This document shows positions 10,101-21,190 of a stretch of DNA of 64,000 nucleotides, piece by piece. The translations under genes and the position numbers were made by a program. The DNA is from Chionis minor. Taxonomy: Eukaryota > Chordata > Aves > Charadriiformes > Chionididae. The notes under the pieces were generated by a model. It was given only the letters and a program-made list of their open reading frames with translations, was not told the DNA's origin and searched no databases. Numbering within the stretch: the stretch's first letter is position 1; every line of letters starts with the position of its first letter. The stretch is taken from positions 508,580-572,579 of the forward strand of contig VZSF01003260.1 of NCBI GenBank assembly GCA_013398295.1. The letters are read 5' to 3'.

Positions 10101-13100
10101 AACCCCTGTTCCAGGAAGCACCCTGCTTTCCTCTTCAGGAGCCCTGGGAAGGCCTGGAGGCGGTGGCAGGTTTGAGCCATGCAACAAACATAATGTCATG
10201 CTATTTTTGTGTTTGTAACCCCTGGCAACTGGCCCGCTTTGACCTAATATGCTCATTTGGAGAATGCCAAAGAGGAACTGGGATTTGTTTTACCATGTGG
10301 GTGGCATCCTGATCACAGGGATGGTTAACATGAAACCCCTCCTCCCCAGCCACGAGGGCTGTTCTTGGCAGAGAGGAATTTGTTTCGAGGGATGCCTGTG
10401 TCACCTCCCTGTTCCCTGGCGCATCTGGGTACAAAGGGGACAAGCATGGCCACCAGCCTGCAAGTGTTGCTGCCTGCTGAGACATGGCCTGACAGCCTGG
10501 ACCAGCCTGTGCTGCCCAGATGAGATGAGGGACAGGTCCTAGGGCTGTGGGCCATAAAGGTGTCCCAGGAGAATATGTCTTAATGCCTTGGATGAGGCTT
10601 TTTGCAGAGGTATTCCCACAGTACTGGTTTTCTGGAGCATCATCATTTGAGCCCTTTATCTAAATAGTATTTTCTTATCTAATGTTTTAAGAACCCACAT
10701 TCATGTGGACTGTCATTTTTGTGATGATGTAGACAGCTGGTAACTTTATTTTCCTGTGTATGGCTACAGGATAAATTCCTGGCACCATTACTTAATACAG
10801 GTAATGCAGGATTTGCCAGCAAACTCCTTTAGCACAATGGTTCACAGAATAGGCGTGCTTCTTTATTTTTAGTTTTGATGTTCAAAATGACACTGAAATT
10901 TTGGAAAAGACCTTCTAAATGCTTGTACAGATTTTCTAAATGTCACTAACTGTTGCAACATCGTTTCCTCATCACTGCAAGTGTTGTGGCTTAGTCTGGG
11001 TTTGTCTCTCTGATCCTCTCCCAGTATGATCGTGTAAGTCTCCATTTGTGTTCAGAAATACAAAGATTTTAAAAAGCAACTTCTTTATCTTGTATGTTCA
11101 GAAACTAAAATTATTTTTTTACCCCCGCTGATATTTTCTGCTGTTTGTTTCCTGCTGGCTCATTCCTTGCACATGCTCCTCACTCTGGCGGCGTGTTCTG
11201 GTTTCTATTTAAGATCTGTGAGGTCACTGAGGCATAGCCAAAACCAGACCCTGTGGAACAAGCTCTGTATGAGACTACGAGTATCCTACCTTCATTTGGT
11301 CAAAAAATTGCTGTGAATTGCTGGATATTTCCTATTTGCTCAGGGCTCCAGTTCTCAATACCCCATTGTTACGGTCATTTATGGTTTGACTGCTTCCCTG
11401 ACTAGCTAAAAAACTTCCATAGTACAGAAAAAAGGGATTGGGAGACTTGTCCGAAGCATTTGAGTCCTTGGTATGTGGTGTTCCTAGATCAGAATAAGCA
11501 TCTTCATACAGAGCCAACTGTTGGAGAGAAACCATTAGCAAAATCTGGAGTTTGACTGCTATCACTGACAAGACTGATGATTTCTCTTGGCTGAAGGTTT
11601 CTCCTGACTCCTTTGATGACTGCTTTTTCTGATTTCCACTGAAATTAATGCTCTCTAGTTTAATACCTTCCAGTACATGGTTAGTATGATGATTTTGGGT
11701 TTGTGTGGGATTCCTGCTGAGCTACTAAAGTCACTAATATTCATCTTACAATGTTAAATATTATATAAAATACCAGCTGTACATATCTTCTTTTTAAATT
11801 CATAAGTATCAAAGCTAACACCTTTTTCTGGAGACCATTCATGTCATTGTCTTAATGTGAATTATAGATTATGACTATGTTTAGTCAAAGGAACCTAGGG
11901 GCCCGCTTGAGTTCCTGATCTGGGTTGGCAGCCAAAGCAACATCCTGACTGCATAATGGGGTGAGGATCAGTGACGCAACAGCATCTGCCGTAGGCTCCT
12001 CTGCGTGACAAGAAACCCTGGGAATGTGTCCTAGATAGGAGCTGTGGCACACGGGAGACATGGGCAATGAAGCTGCAGGAAAGAGTGTGAAAAGTTCAAG
12101 GCAGCGTATAGGTACAGCCTTGGCTCTCAGTTGCCATTTCTGAATTTCTAGGATTTCACATAGTTGAAATAAAAACCAGAGAATTGTAAACTGTGTCATG
12201 TAGCATAAAAATTTAGCAATGAGAAGGTGAATAAAAAGAACTGCAAATAGATTAGTTTCAAACATCAATTTATAGTAAATCTTTGTGATGTTTATTTTTA
12301 TTTTTAATGCTTTGAGGAGACAGTGCTGCATCAAAGGATCTCAATGAACTATGCATGACTATTTCAAGAGGAAGCTATTTTTTACAGATTACATTAATGC
12401 TCATAGATTCAGTCTAGTGCCTTCAATGTATATAAAACAGCTGAGAAACCTGATCTGAAGTAAGCAATCAGTTTGATAACCAAGTTTCAATTTTATTCAT
12501 AACATGACCATATAAGACTTACTTTTTCTCTCAGTCATGCTAGAAAACCCATTTCTTAGCCCCTTCTCTATTAGATAAATCTTGTCTCCAGCATCAATAG
12601 AGAAGATCATGCCCAATTTTTTTCCTAGAAGTACTCAGGAGTCAAGGATGCAATTGTTCTTTAAAGGAAAGAATTGTTCAAGTGGATTTCATGTCCAACC
12701 TGTCTTGCCAAGTAGCTAGTGTATCTTTTCATTTTGACTTTGCCACTTCTGGGGAATGTGGGGAACCACAAGATGTTGCACATTTTATTCTTTAAAAGAC
12801 AGCTTTGTGAGCTTTTGTTTGGCTTTTCCTTCAGGAAGCCCTGACAAAACAGCAACAATGGAAGCTCTCCTGAGCAATATGTAAAATGATTGAAAATTCA
12901 CTTCAAAATATCTGTCTGATTTTACTGTCTTGAAGTCATAGTATTTCACTGAGCTCAGAGGTACTTCTCCCTGCCTTTATCTACATGCTGTCTTAAATCT
13001 CTCTTAGACTCTGATAATTGCTTCAAAGAGAGTTTTTATTGATATATAAAGGTCTCTCTAAAATCTGAGTCTACTGCTTCAGCTCTGACTTCATGCTACT

Positions 13101-16100
13101 ACTGGGATAGCACTAAAGGTGAGAGCTCCAACCACGGAAGCAACGTAATGTGAATGTAAATGTAGCTGGTCAGTAGCAGGAATTTGGCTTGATCAGTCTG
13201 TGTTCGCATGAAAGTAACTAAATGATTGCTACAGTTCTGCTTTTCAGGGCTCTGGAAGTTTAGTGAAAATAGCCCAAATTGATACCACCTACATCTGAAT
13301 TGGAAAACAGCCCAAATTGACACCACCTGAATCTGAACTGGAATCTGTAGCCATGTTGCAGAGTTGAATTTTTCCAAAAGGCTTGTTATTTTAAAGTATT
13401 TTATCTATAATTGACCTGCTTTCAAAATATCTGTAGGAAGATGTGCCAGCAATACATCGTGGGGATGAAGAGCAGAGAGGAAACGGAAGGTTAGCACTAG
13501 ACTGTCACATGCTGCCCGGGAAGGTTTTGTGCTTGATCATATGGGTCTGAATGCAAATTTGTGGGACTTGGTACCAGGCCAAAAGAGCACTCAAACTCTA
13601 TTGTTTAAAACTACGCCAATTTAGGCATAGTTTTGTTTCCCCTCAATTTCTATTTCAGTTGATAACACTGCCTACTTAACTTACCATTCAGTGTCCCATA
13701 GCTGGTATTTGGAAACCATGAGTTTATGGAACATGATTTCTCATGACATTCTCTGTACTTGCTACTTACTGATTGCTATAAACAGGTGAAACACTGCTAC
13801 TTCATGTTTAAAATAATACATTTCTGTTTTTTCCAAGCATTGCTCTCAGACTCTCATTAACTAGTCTATTTGAATTGATTCTTTCCATTTCCAGGATGCA
13901 TATAAGCTATTTAAAACTAGAAAACGCTACTTGTACAAGAAAAATTACTTGTGGGCATTTAGTTGTATCTTAGCAGCTGAAAGGAAGGTACTTTTCTGTC
14001 TCAAGTATTTTTAAACAATACTAATTTTCAGAAGTTTTAGTCTCCTCGCTGTGGGTCAAGTGTCTCAATGCCACAGTGTTAATTTTTGAAGAATTCTAGC
14101 AACTCCAATAGAAACCTTTAAGCTTTAATCTGTTGTCACTTTGGATACTAAATAGCATATTCAAAGTTGTTCATATTATAATAGTAGTAAAAGATGCATT
14201 TAAAAATGCAACTCTAAATCTAATTGAATGTGATTTGGGTTTGTCTTTAGACTCACTGGAGGAAACGGGCCGTACGTGTAGGCATATACTGCAGGGTAGG
14301 CAAAGATGTGAAAACAGTAAATTTAGTAGGATTTTCTCATGAAGGGGCTTCTGAGCAAACTTATTTTAGCACCTGTGGAGAAAATGTGTTTTATTTCTCT
14401 GGGGACAAACCCGCTGTGTAAAAAGCTGCACTTCTGCTTTTCAGTTTTACTGTCATCTGTTCAACATGCACGCAGAAACACAAAATTTGCTCCTTCAGAC
14501 AGACTAATGATTTGATGTTAAACTGAAAGCATTTGAAGTCAGATTGCCTCAGAGGCAGTGACCTGTGTTGGAGCCAACCGACGGCTGCAGCGACTCTGAA
14601 GAACAGTGCTGCTGCTTGGTCTGCAAATCTTAGCGCCTTCCAGCAGCCAAGAGCGCCTGCAACAGAGATGCTCGTAGCTGGCCAGCTTTAATCTAGCTCT
14701 GGTCCAAACCATGGAAGGGAGGGCGTAGGGGCATGGGCTTCTTTGCAAGCTGCCAAGCCACTCTTCTTCCTGACTTTTCCCCGGGGCTTGTATGCCCTGC
14801 TCTCCTTCCTCCTCATCTCTTACTGCACCTGGATGAGGTCTTTGACAAGTTTGCTTCCCTGTGCTGCAGTCTGCTCTCCTGTGTGGGGTGGGGGCTTCCC
14901 CTGGAGGGCACCCACCAGCCTTAGTGGGAGCACTGGGCAGAGGGGTTCATTCGGCCCTGGCACCGAGAATGGCACTTGCACAGGGCAGAGGAGGAGACGC
15001 CTGTGTCCTTCCTTTCTGTGCGTACCTACTGAGTGTCGGCCAGAATTCAGGCCCAGGTAGTGAACACTTTAAATATGTCTATGTCCCTGCTGACAAAATC
15101 ACTGTGTGTACTCACACAGATGAAAGGTTGCACAAAGTTTTCAAATTTCAGCATGAAAGGGATGTCTTTAAATTTTCACATAGCGCTGATACTGTTTACA
15201 TACATCATGATGCCTTCAGTACCTGGAAAATGCTGAAAACCCAATAGTTTTTAATCCACTTCTTTCCTGCACTGACCTTTAATACATACAGCCGAGGAAA
15301 ATGGTTGGTATGTCTTTTCTCTGGCACACTTTGGTAATCTGAACTGTTTCCCTCACCATAATAATTGCTGTCTGAGCATTTTCCTCTTCCTGTTTAGGAA
15401 CAGGAAAAATACTTTTGTCTGCAGTCTTTTCTGTTTTCATGTGTTCCTGTCTCCTTAAGATGGCTCTCTTCTGTTTCTTGGATAACTGGAATTGCCTAAC
15501 GCTATGTTGTGGGAGCAGAAATGTCACCAAACAGAAAAAGTTCTGGAAGTCCTTCTCACCCAAAAGTAGGGTGGATTTGAAATACTACCTTCAAAAAAAC
15601 AGTGAAGTGATCAAGGAGATGGGGGAACTTTCTAAAGAAAGAAATTATCTTATTAATTAAAAAAGTAGCAAACTACTATTTGAAATAATAGCAAGATAAC
15701 ATTTTATGACCAAAGGTGTTATGTGACTGTAAAATGAGATAGAGTTTCATGGAATACCCTCTTCTGTAGAGAAAAATTGCTCAGACTTGTAACGATAGCC
15801 ATGAATTTTTTTTGTTGTCTAAGACCGAAAACTTTGTGAATTGTTGCAAATATTATGTTTACACAGTTGGTAACTTCAATTGCATTAAGACTGCAAAACT
15901 GTAGCAGATTAATAGGAGTGCTACACTATCAGAGTAGGTTATTATTTTTTCTGTATCCTAATTTGAAGCATATATTGCTGTAGTACAGTATTTAAGAGTT
16001 ATTTCATAAGTTTGTGATCATAAGAGCCTGCATCTTTCTACTCTCAGAGTATATCAGGAGAAAAACACCCTATGTTTAGTAGCAAACATTGGGTTGCAAA

Positions 16101-17950
16101 ATAACTTTCTACTATTTTTGGTCAACGCTTCAGATTTAAAATACAAAGGGAACTTGAGGAGAAGTGAAAGAAGAAAGAAAATTTGATAGAAGTCTACATG
16201 TAAAGAAGCACATATATGTAAATTTGAATATTCATTGTATTGCAGTAGCACATAGTAGTCTTATTCATAAACAATTATTCCTTTTCGTTATATGCTATTT
16301 TAATAGGGAACAAAAAGAAGTTTACTGCATTGAGGAAATTACAATCTAAAATATTTTGAGATTAAAGAAAGCTTCTGACTGGTAGGTTAGAAATAATATA
16401 CATAGATGATATTCTTCAGAGATTTTTCACTTCTGGACACCAGTGGATTTTACCAACATCTGCAGCATGGACTTGGGTACTTAAACCTTCTTTGCGTCTG
16501 CCTGGGGTTATGTTATACATTTGAAATTGTCCTGTTTATTATCGTCACAATAAATTTGTCAGAAGTATGTATGTTTATAAACAGACTGATGAGTGAAGAC
16601 TAGGTTATTATGCACTATTTGTAATTTGAGACTGTTGACAAGGTATATATTATTTGTCTGGCTTTTGCTATAAAATGTTCATGTTAGTTAGCAAGTAGGG
16701 AGACAACAGGGATACGATAGAGTCTTCCAGGGAGAAATTATTGGTTTTTAAGGTACCTCTTCCTTAAGGGTTGTGATTTCTTTCAAGCTTAACCCTTCCT
16801 TAAGGTTGGTTAACTTTTCATCATTCTGTTCACAGGAGAATTTCCCCTTTTATGAAACAGACTCCTCAAAGTATCATGAGCTTCTAAAGAAAAGATAGAT
16901 TTTTCGTATTATTCTTATTCCTGGTGGAACTGATACCACCAACACTTCCTAAATCAAAGTTCAAAGTGTAAATTTATTTGTTTCAGCATGGTCCATTGGA
17001 GTGTTGTACCAGCTCAGCTAGTGAAATGCTGTTCACGCACATGAATACAGAGGCACCCACCCACACCCACATGCCTCCTTCTTATCTTCTTCCTTAGGCA
17101 CCTGATGCTGGCTAATGTCACATGAATTACACCTTCATCTGACTCAGGATTGCTTTACTTTAGATTTAAGTAAGTCAATACTCAAGAATATTATAGCAGA
17201 AAGAAATGCCATAATAAATGAGCAAAATTTTGAGCTTGGTATAGAATAAATTCCACGACTGCCCAGGTATCTGCTGGAGCTACAGCATGAGGCTGTGTTT
17301 CAAAATGTTCTTGGTGCATTGGTTCTGAATGAACAACACTTCAAATCTGTACAGAAAGTGGGTTTTCCACAGAAACTGGTGTTCCATCCTGTGGACTCTG
17401 CAAGGTACGTGATAGGTATAGACATATACTGAGATGCTGGTTGTGATTCAGTCTGGTTCTGGCCCATTTAGATCTTTAATCCTGAAGAATTTATTCCCAT
17501 TATCCACTGTGGTTAACAGAGAATCTGATACTATATTCATCTTGATGATGGTAGAGAAATACTGCTAGAAATACATCAACCTTAAGGGCTCAGGTCTGTG
17601 ATCTGAAATTAGAACATCTGTTATTTTTCATGGTTTTTTAGGGTCACTTTTTTCCTTTTTAAAAAATAATCAAGTACCAATGTGACAGAAGTGTATCATT
17701 CATGGTTGTTATTGCTTTGGTTAAAAGCTGAAATAGTTGAAATTTTGGTTTTATCTGTAATTTTCAATAAATTCCTGGAAAGGGGTTAGCTAGTAAAGAA
17801 CACCTGTAAGACTGTACATGTGATTTGTACTCCTGTTTCTTTAAAACAACAAAATAATGACAGACAATATTTGACTTTGCAGGTTTTTATCAGAGTATAT
17901 TTAAATCTATGTGTCGACAAAAAACATCTAGTTACAAATAATTTCTTAAA
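7176..17950. other. Intergenic region upstream of BLNK, no confident gene
   Basis: No exon recognisable by protein similarity is present. Bases 8450-10560 are somewhat richer in GC and contain several overlapping open frames up to about 120 codons, none with recognisable content. One exon-like segment with a strong donor ends at 10003 (see findings). The rest is AT-rich. A 38-bp tandem duplication lies at 13271-13346. A sequence GGGAATTTTTCC near 7240-7251, just outside the CpG island, resembles a Rel site but is longer than the consensus. Confidence 0.6.
13271..13346. repeat. 38-bp tandem duplication, two diverged copies
   Basis: AGCCCAAATTGATACCACCT at 13271 recurs as AGCCCAAATTGACACCACCT at 13309, and the similarity continues through the unit with a few substitutions. 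The period is 38 bp. The divergence shows the duplication is not recent. No function is apparent. Confidence 0.85.
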
Positions 17951-17951
17951 C

Positions 17952-17975
17952 ATAGAATCATAGAATCATAGAATG
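17952..17975 (-). repeat. CR1 3'-terminal octamer array
   Basis: Three octamers, ATAGAATC twice and ATAGAATG once, written on the plus strand; the CR1 sense strand reads ATTCTATG-type repeats. In CR1 this array is the recognition tail for the reverse transcriptase and marks the 3' end of the element. Confidence 0.95.
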
Positions 17976-18045
17976 GTTAGAGTTGGAAGGGACCTTAAAG
18001 ATCATCAAGTTCCAACCCCCCTGCCATGGGCAGGGACACCTCTCA

Positions 18046-19275
18046 CTAGAGCAGGTTGCTCAAAGCCCCATCCAGCCTGGCCTTAAACACTTCCAGGGAT
18101 GGGGCCTCCACAACTTCCCTGGGTAACCTGTTCCAGTGCCTCACCACCCTCACAGTAAAGAACTTCTTCCTAATATCTAATCTAAATCTCCCCTCTTCCA
18201 ATCTAAAACCATTACCCCTTGTCCTATCACTAGACTTCCTGACAAAGAGTCCCTCTCCAGCTCTCCTGTAGGCTCCCTTCAGATACTGAAAGGCTGCTCT
18301 CAGGTCTCCCCGGAGCCTTCTCTTCTCCAGGCTGAACAGCCCCAGCTCTCTCAGCCTGTCCTCATAGGAGAGGTGCTCCATCCCTCTAATCATCTTAGTG
18401 GCCCTTCGCTGGACCTGTTCCAACAGTTCCATGTCCTTTCTATGTTGAGGACTCCAGAGCTGGACACAGTACTCCAGGTGGGGTCTCACAAGCGCAGAGT
18501 AGAGGGGGAGAATCACCTCCCGTGCCCTGCTGGCCACGCTTCTTTTGATGCAACCCAGGATACGGTTGGCTTTCTGGGCTGCCAGCGCGCACTGCCGGCT
18601 CATGTTGAGCTTCTCATCCATGAGCACTCCCAAGTCCTTCTCCTCAGGGCTGCTCTCCAGCCATTCTCTGCCCAGCCTGTATTTATGCCTGGGATTGCCA
18701 CGTCCCAGGTGTAGGACTCTGCACTTGGCTTGGTTGAACTTCATGCCATTTGCATTAGCCCACCTCTCAAGCCTGTCCAGGTCCCTCTGGATGGCATCCC
18801 TTCCCTCCAGTGTGTCAACCGCGCCACCGAGTTTGGTGTCATCGGCAAACTTGTTGAGGGTGCACTCTATCCCACTGTCCATGTCTCCAACAAAGATGTT
18901 AAATAGCACTGGTCCCAGTACTGACCCTTGCGGGACACCACTCGTCACTGGCCGCCACGTGGACATTGACCCATTAACCACAACCCTTTGAGTGCGGCCA
19001 TCCAGCCAGTTCCTTATCCACCGAGTGGTCCATTCATCGAACCCGTGACTTTCCAATTTGGAGACTAGGATGTCATGCGGGACAGTGTCAAATGCTTTGC
19101 TTAAGTCCAGGTAGATGACGTCCGTTGCTCTGCCTTTGTCCACCAAGTTCGTGGCAGTATCGTAGAAGGCCATCAAGTTTGTCAGGCAGGATTTGCCCTT
19201 GGTGAAGTCATGTTGGCTGTCTCCAATCACCTCCTTATTTTCCATGTGCCTTAGCAGAGAATCCAGGAGGAACAT
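18046..19275 (-). pseudogene. CR1 ORF2 C-terminal fragment (reverse transcriptase)
   Basis: This open frame of 409 codons contains RT motif A (YLDLSKAFD, residues 55-63, with catalytic Asp57), motif B ([11 protein letters not shown], 112-122) and motif C as FADD (143-146), the CR1/Jockey form of the YxDD box. The region after it (about 150-409) is the thumb and C-terminal part typical of CR1 ORF2, ending [21 protein letters not shown] before a TAG stop. A full CR1 ORF2 has an apurinic-type endonuclease and more than 900 residues, so over half is missing. The first Met is internal and has no significance. The fragment has no promoter of its own and is unlikely to make a useful protein, but its undamaged frame indicates a recent insertion. 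Confidence 0.93.
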
Positions 19276-19307
19276 TATTTGTTACATTATTTGGTACATT
19301 ATTTGTA
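19272..19307. repeat. 12-bp tandem repeat, three copies, at the CR1 5' junction
   Basis: ACATTATTTGTT, ACATTATTTGGT and ACATTATTTGTA follow each other directly. The first copy overlaps the point where CR1 similarity ends. This could be a pre-existing microsatellite used as the target, or a slippage product made while the insertion was being completed. Confidence 0.85.
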
Positions 19308-20889
19308 CCAGTAATTTAAAAGGAATATGGCTGATCGTTCATGCTGACATTTCAAGCAATGCAAACAATCCTTTTAATTCTGTGATCTTAAACTGTATTA
19401 TCTATTCATTAAAGGAACAGCATGGATATGCCTTATATTCCCTTGTATTTCTTCAGAATATTATTGCTTGAAGTCAGAGGAATGAGGTAAGGAAGATATA
19501 TACTGATAAAGGTAATTAATTGTATCAGCCAGATCAGGGATTTAGAAAAGGATCTGATTACTTTTATGGAATATATGGTAAGGCAAATTAACTGAAATGG
19601 TAAGGTATTTTTAGGTTATTGTCTGTCTTCTGAGAGCTTTGCGAAATAATAAAAAGCCATGAAACTGGGCAGTGAGGAACTAAATAGGAGAAATGACAGA
19701 GCCGTGGTAGCAGGTGTCTGGGGAAACTGAAGTGCCAGAATTGTGAAGAAGAAACTGAGACTTAATGCTCTGTCAAGGATATCATTGGAGAGTACCTAAA
19801 ATGTGCAATGGCAGTCAGTGGAGGGGAATGGAAAACACGAAAGCTAGTATAAGAACTGTAAAATACATAAAATCTCTTCTTTCCCCCCTTAGAACTCCTA
19901 TTAGGAACAGAAGGGGATTGTCAGACTTTGAAAAATCAGGCATGGCTTGTAGAAGAATAAAATAAAATATTTTTAAAAACAAATCAGGCAATACTGTTCA
20001 GGCAATACATTATAATTTTTAACAGCAGTCTCAGCCCAGACCAAGACAGCTTTGGGCAAGGAGACTGAATTGCCTCCCTACTCTGGAGAAAGTCCTTTCA
20101 TCCCTTTGTCCTCCAGAAGGTTGATAAAATAACTGGTAAGAGGTTGTCTGAGCAGCCCTAAACTGTAACATGCTGTAAGGAAGCTAGAGTTATACTGCTG
20201 TTAACGTAGCAAGACATTGGCCATAGTCTAGCCTGAAAACACCCCTTCAAGAATTCAGAGCATATCTGAATTTTACTTCTAAGAATTGTAAACAAACATC
20301 AAGATTGTAAAGTCAAAGTGTGTTTACACTGCGTGGTGGAGCACGATGCCAGAGCTGGTGACAGCTGAGCAGCCTCTAGAACAAGACATAATGGAGCTGC
20401 ACCTTGACACGAGGCATTTCAGATCACATGCAGCATCCAGTGGTGCAGCTTTCCTGCTTCTGGCAGCTGAGCAGCTCCTAGCTCGGTGCTAGCTCCTCAG
20501 TCCCTATGCTGCACCCACTGCGAGCGTACAGATGCTCTGAAGCACTGAAAATCAGAGAAAGCTGGTGGGAAGGTTGCCTGTGAATCTTAATTTCTTAAAT
20601 ATGGGCATTATGATACTGTTTGTATTTAGGCGGTTACAGATGATCTATTCAGAGCAGCTCTCTGATGCTCTGAAGCGTGTCTTGATGAGTGTCAATACTA
20701 TCGGTCACGTAGATATGCAAAAGTACCATCATGCCAGTGTCTGTGGTGTCACTGAGGTGGTTCTACATTCCTTATATTGGTATTGCTCTTGGAAAGGGTT
20801 ATGAGGAAGGTGCTAGTAAAGAGGTATTTATTTGCATGCTGAATGCAATTTCTACCTTTGTTTGGGGCAAATCTTTGAAATATATATTT

Positions 20890-21190
20890 TTGGCACATGT
20901 ATTGAAGCTCTGGGCTGCCACCTGTATCTGTGCAGGCTGTTGGGTTTCAGGTCTTGAATTCTGTTGCACAAAGGGCTGCCATGGCATTCCTAGCAACTGC
21001 ACTTCATCTTTTGCCAGGCCAGCTGCACCGAGCAGCATCTCCTGAAGCTGTTTCAAGTGACTGGTTGCTACAGCACCAACTGTCTGCCTTGCAGCTGCAA
21101 CAGGCCCTCCTGCCGCAGGCCCTTAACTTCTCCTTGCAGCTCATCTTGTAAGTTCTCTACCCTGCTTGTCTAGCTGACCCCATTTTTAAG
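20890..21190 (-). pseudogene. Possible decayed coiled-coil coding fragment
   Basis: On the minus strand one frame near 21180-21090 reads a heptad-like Leu/Gln/Glu-rich segment (LQDELQGEVKGLRQEGLLQL), then hits stops. An adjacent frame continues open from about 21075 leftward with more Gln/Leu-rich sequence (KQLQEMLLGAAGLAKDE). The composition and the frame switch suggest a broken gene or transposon piece. I do not recognise the family. On the plus strand the same DNA is also open and ends at a GTAAGT donor-like site (21148), so the direction is uncertain. It is best regarded as a coding-like relic that needs a similarity search. Confidence 0.25.

Larger units (their letters stand above)
17951..19277 (-). 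mobile_element. CR1 non-LTR retrotransposon (LINE), 5'-truncated, minus orientation
   Basis: The 3' end, at the left, carries the octamer array ATAGAATC/ATAGAATC/ATAGAATG on the plus strand, followed by GTTGGAAGGGACC, the classic CR1 tail seen in birds and other reptiles. On the minus strand a 409-codon frame encodes the reverse-transcriptase half of ORF2 and ends about 95 bp before the tail. The endonuclease and the N-terminal part of the RT are missing, because the copy stops near 19277; such 5' truncation is the usual outcome of target-primed reverse transcription. The frame has no stop codon or frameshift, so this copy is fairly young for CR1. It lies in the BLNK upstream intergenic region. 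No clear target-site duplication is visible, which is also usual for CR1. Confidence 0.97.

Noticed and set aside
11885..12334. 149-codon minus-strand open frame
   Set aside because: The N-terminal part is AT-rich, low-information sequence and the rest matches nothing I know. No promoter or splice context supports it.
15357..15389. 33-bp minus-strand micro-exon candidate (EEENAQTAIIM) with acceptable splice signals
   Set aside because: Too short to judge, no partner exon, and pairs of this quality are expected by chance in 64 kb.
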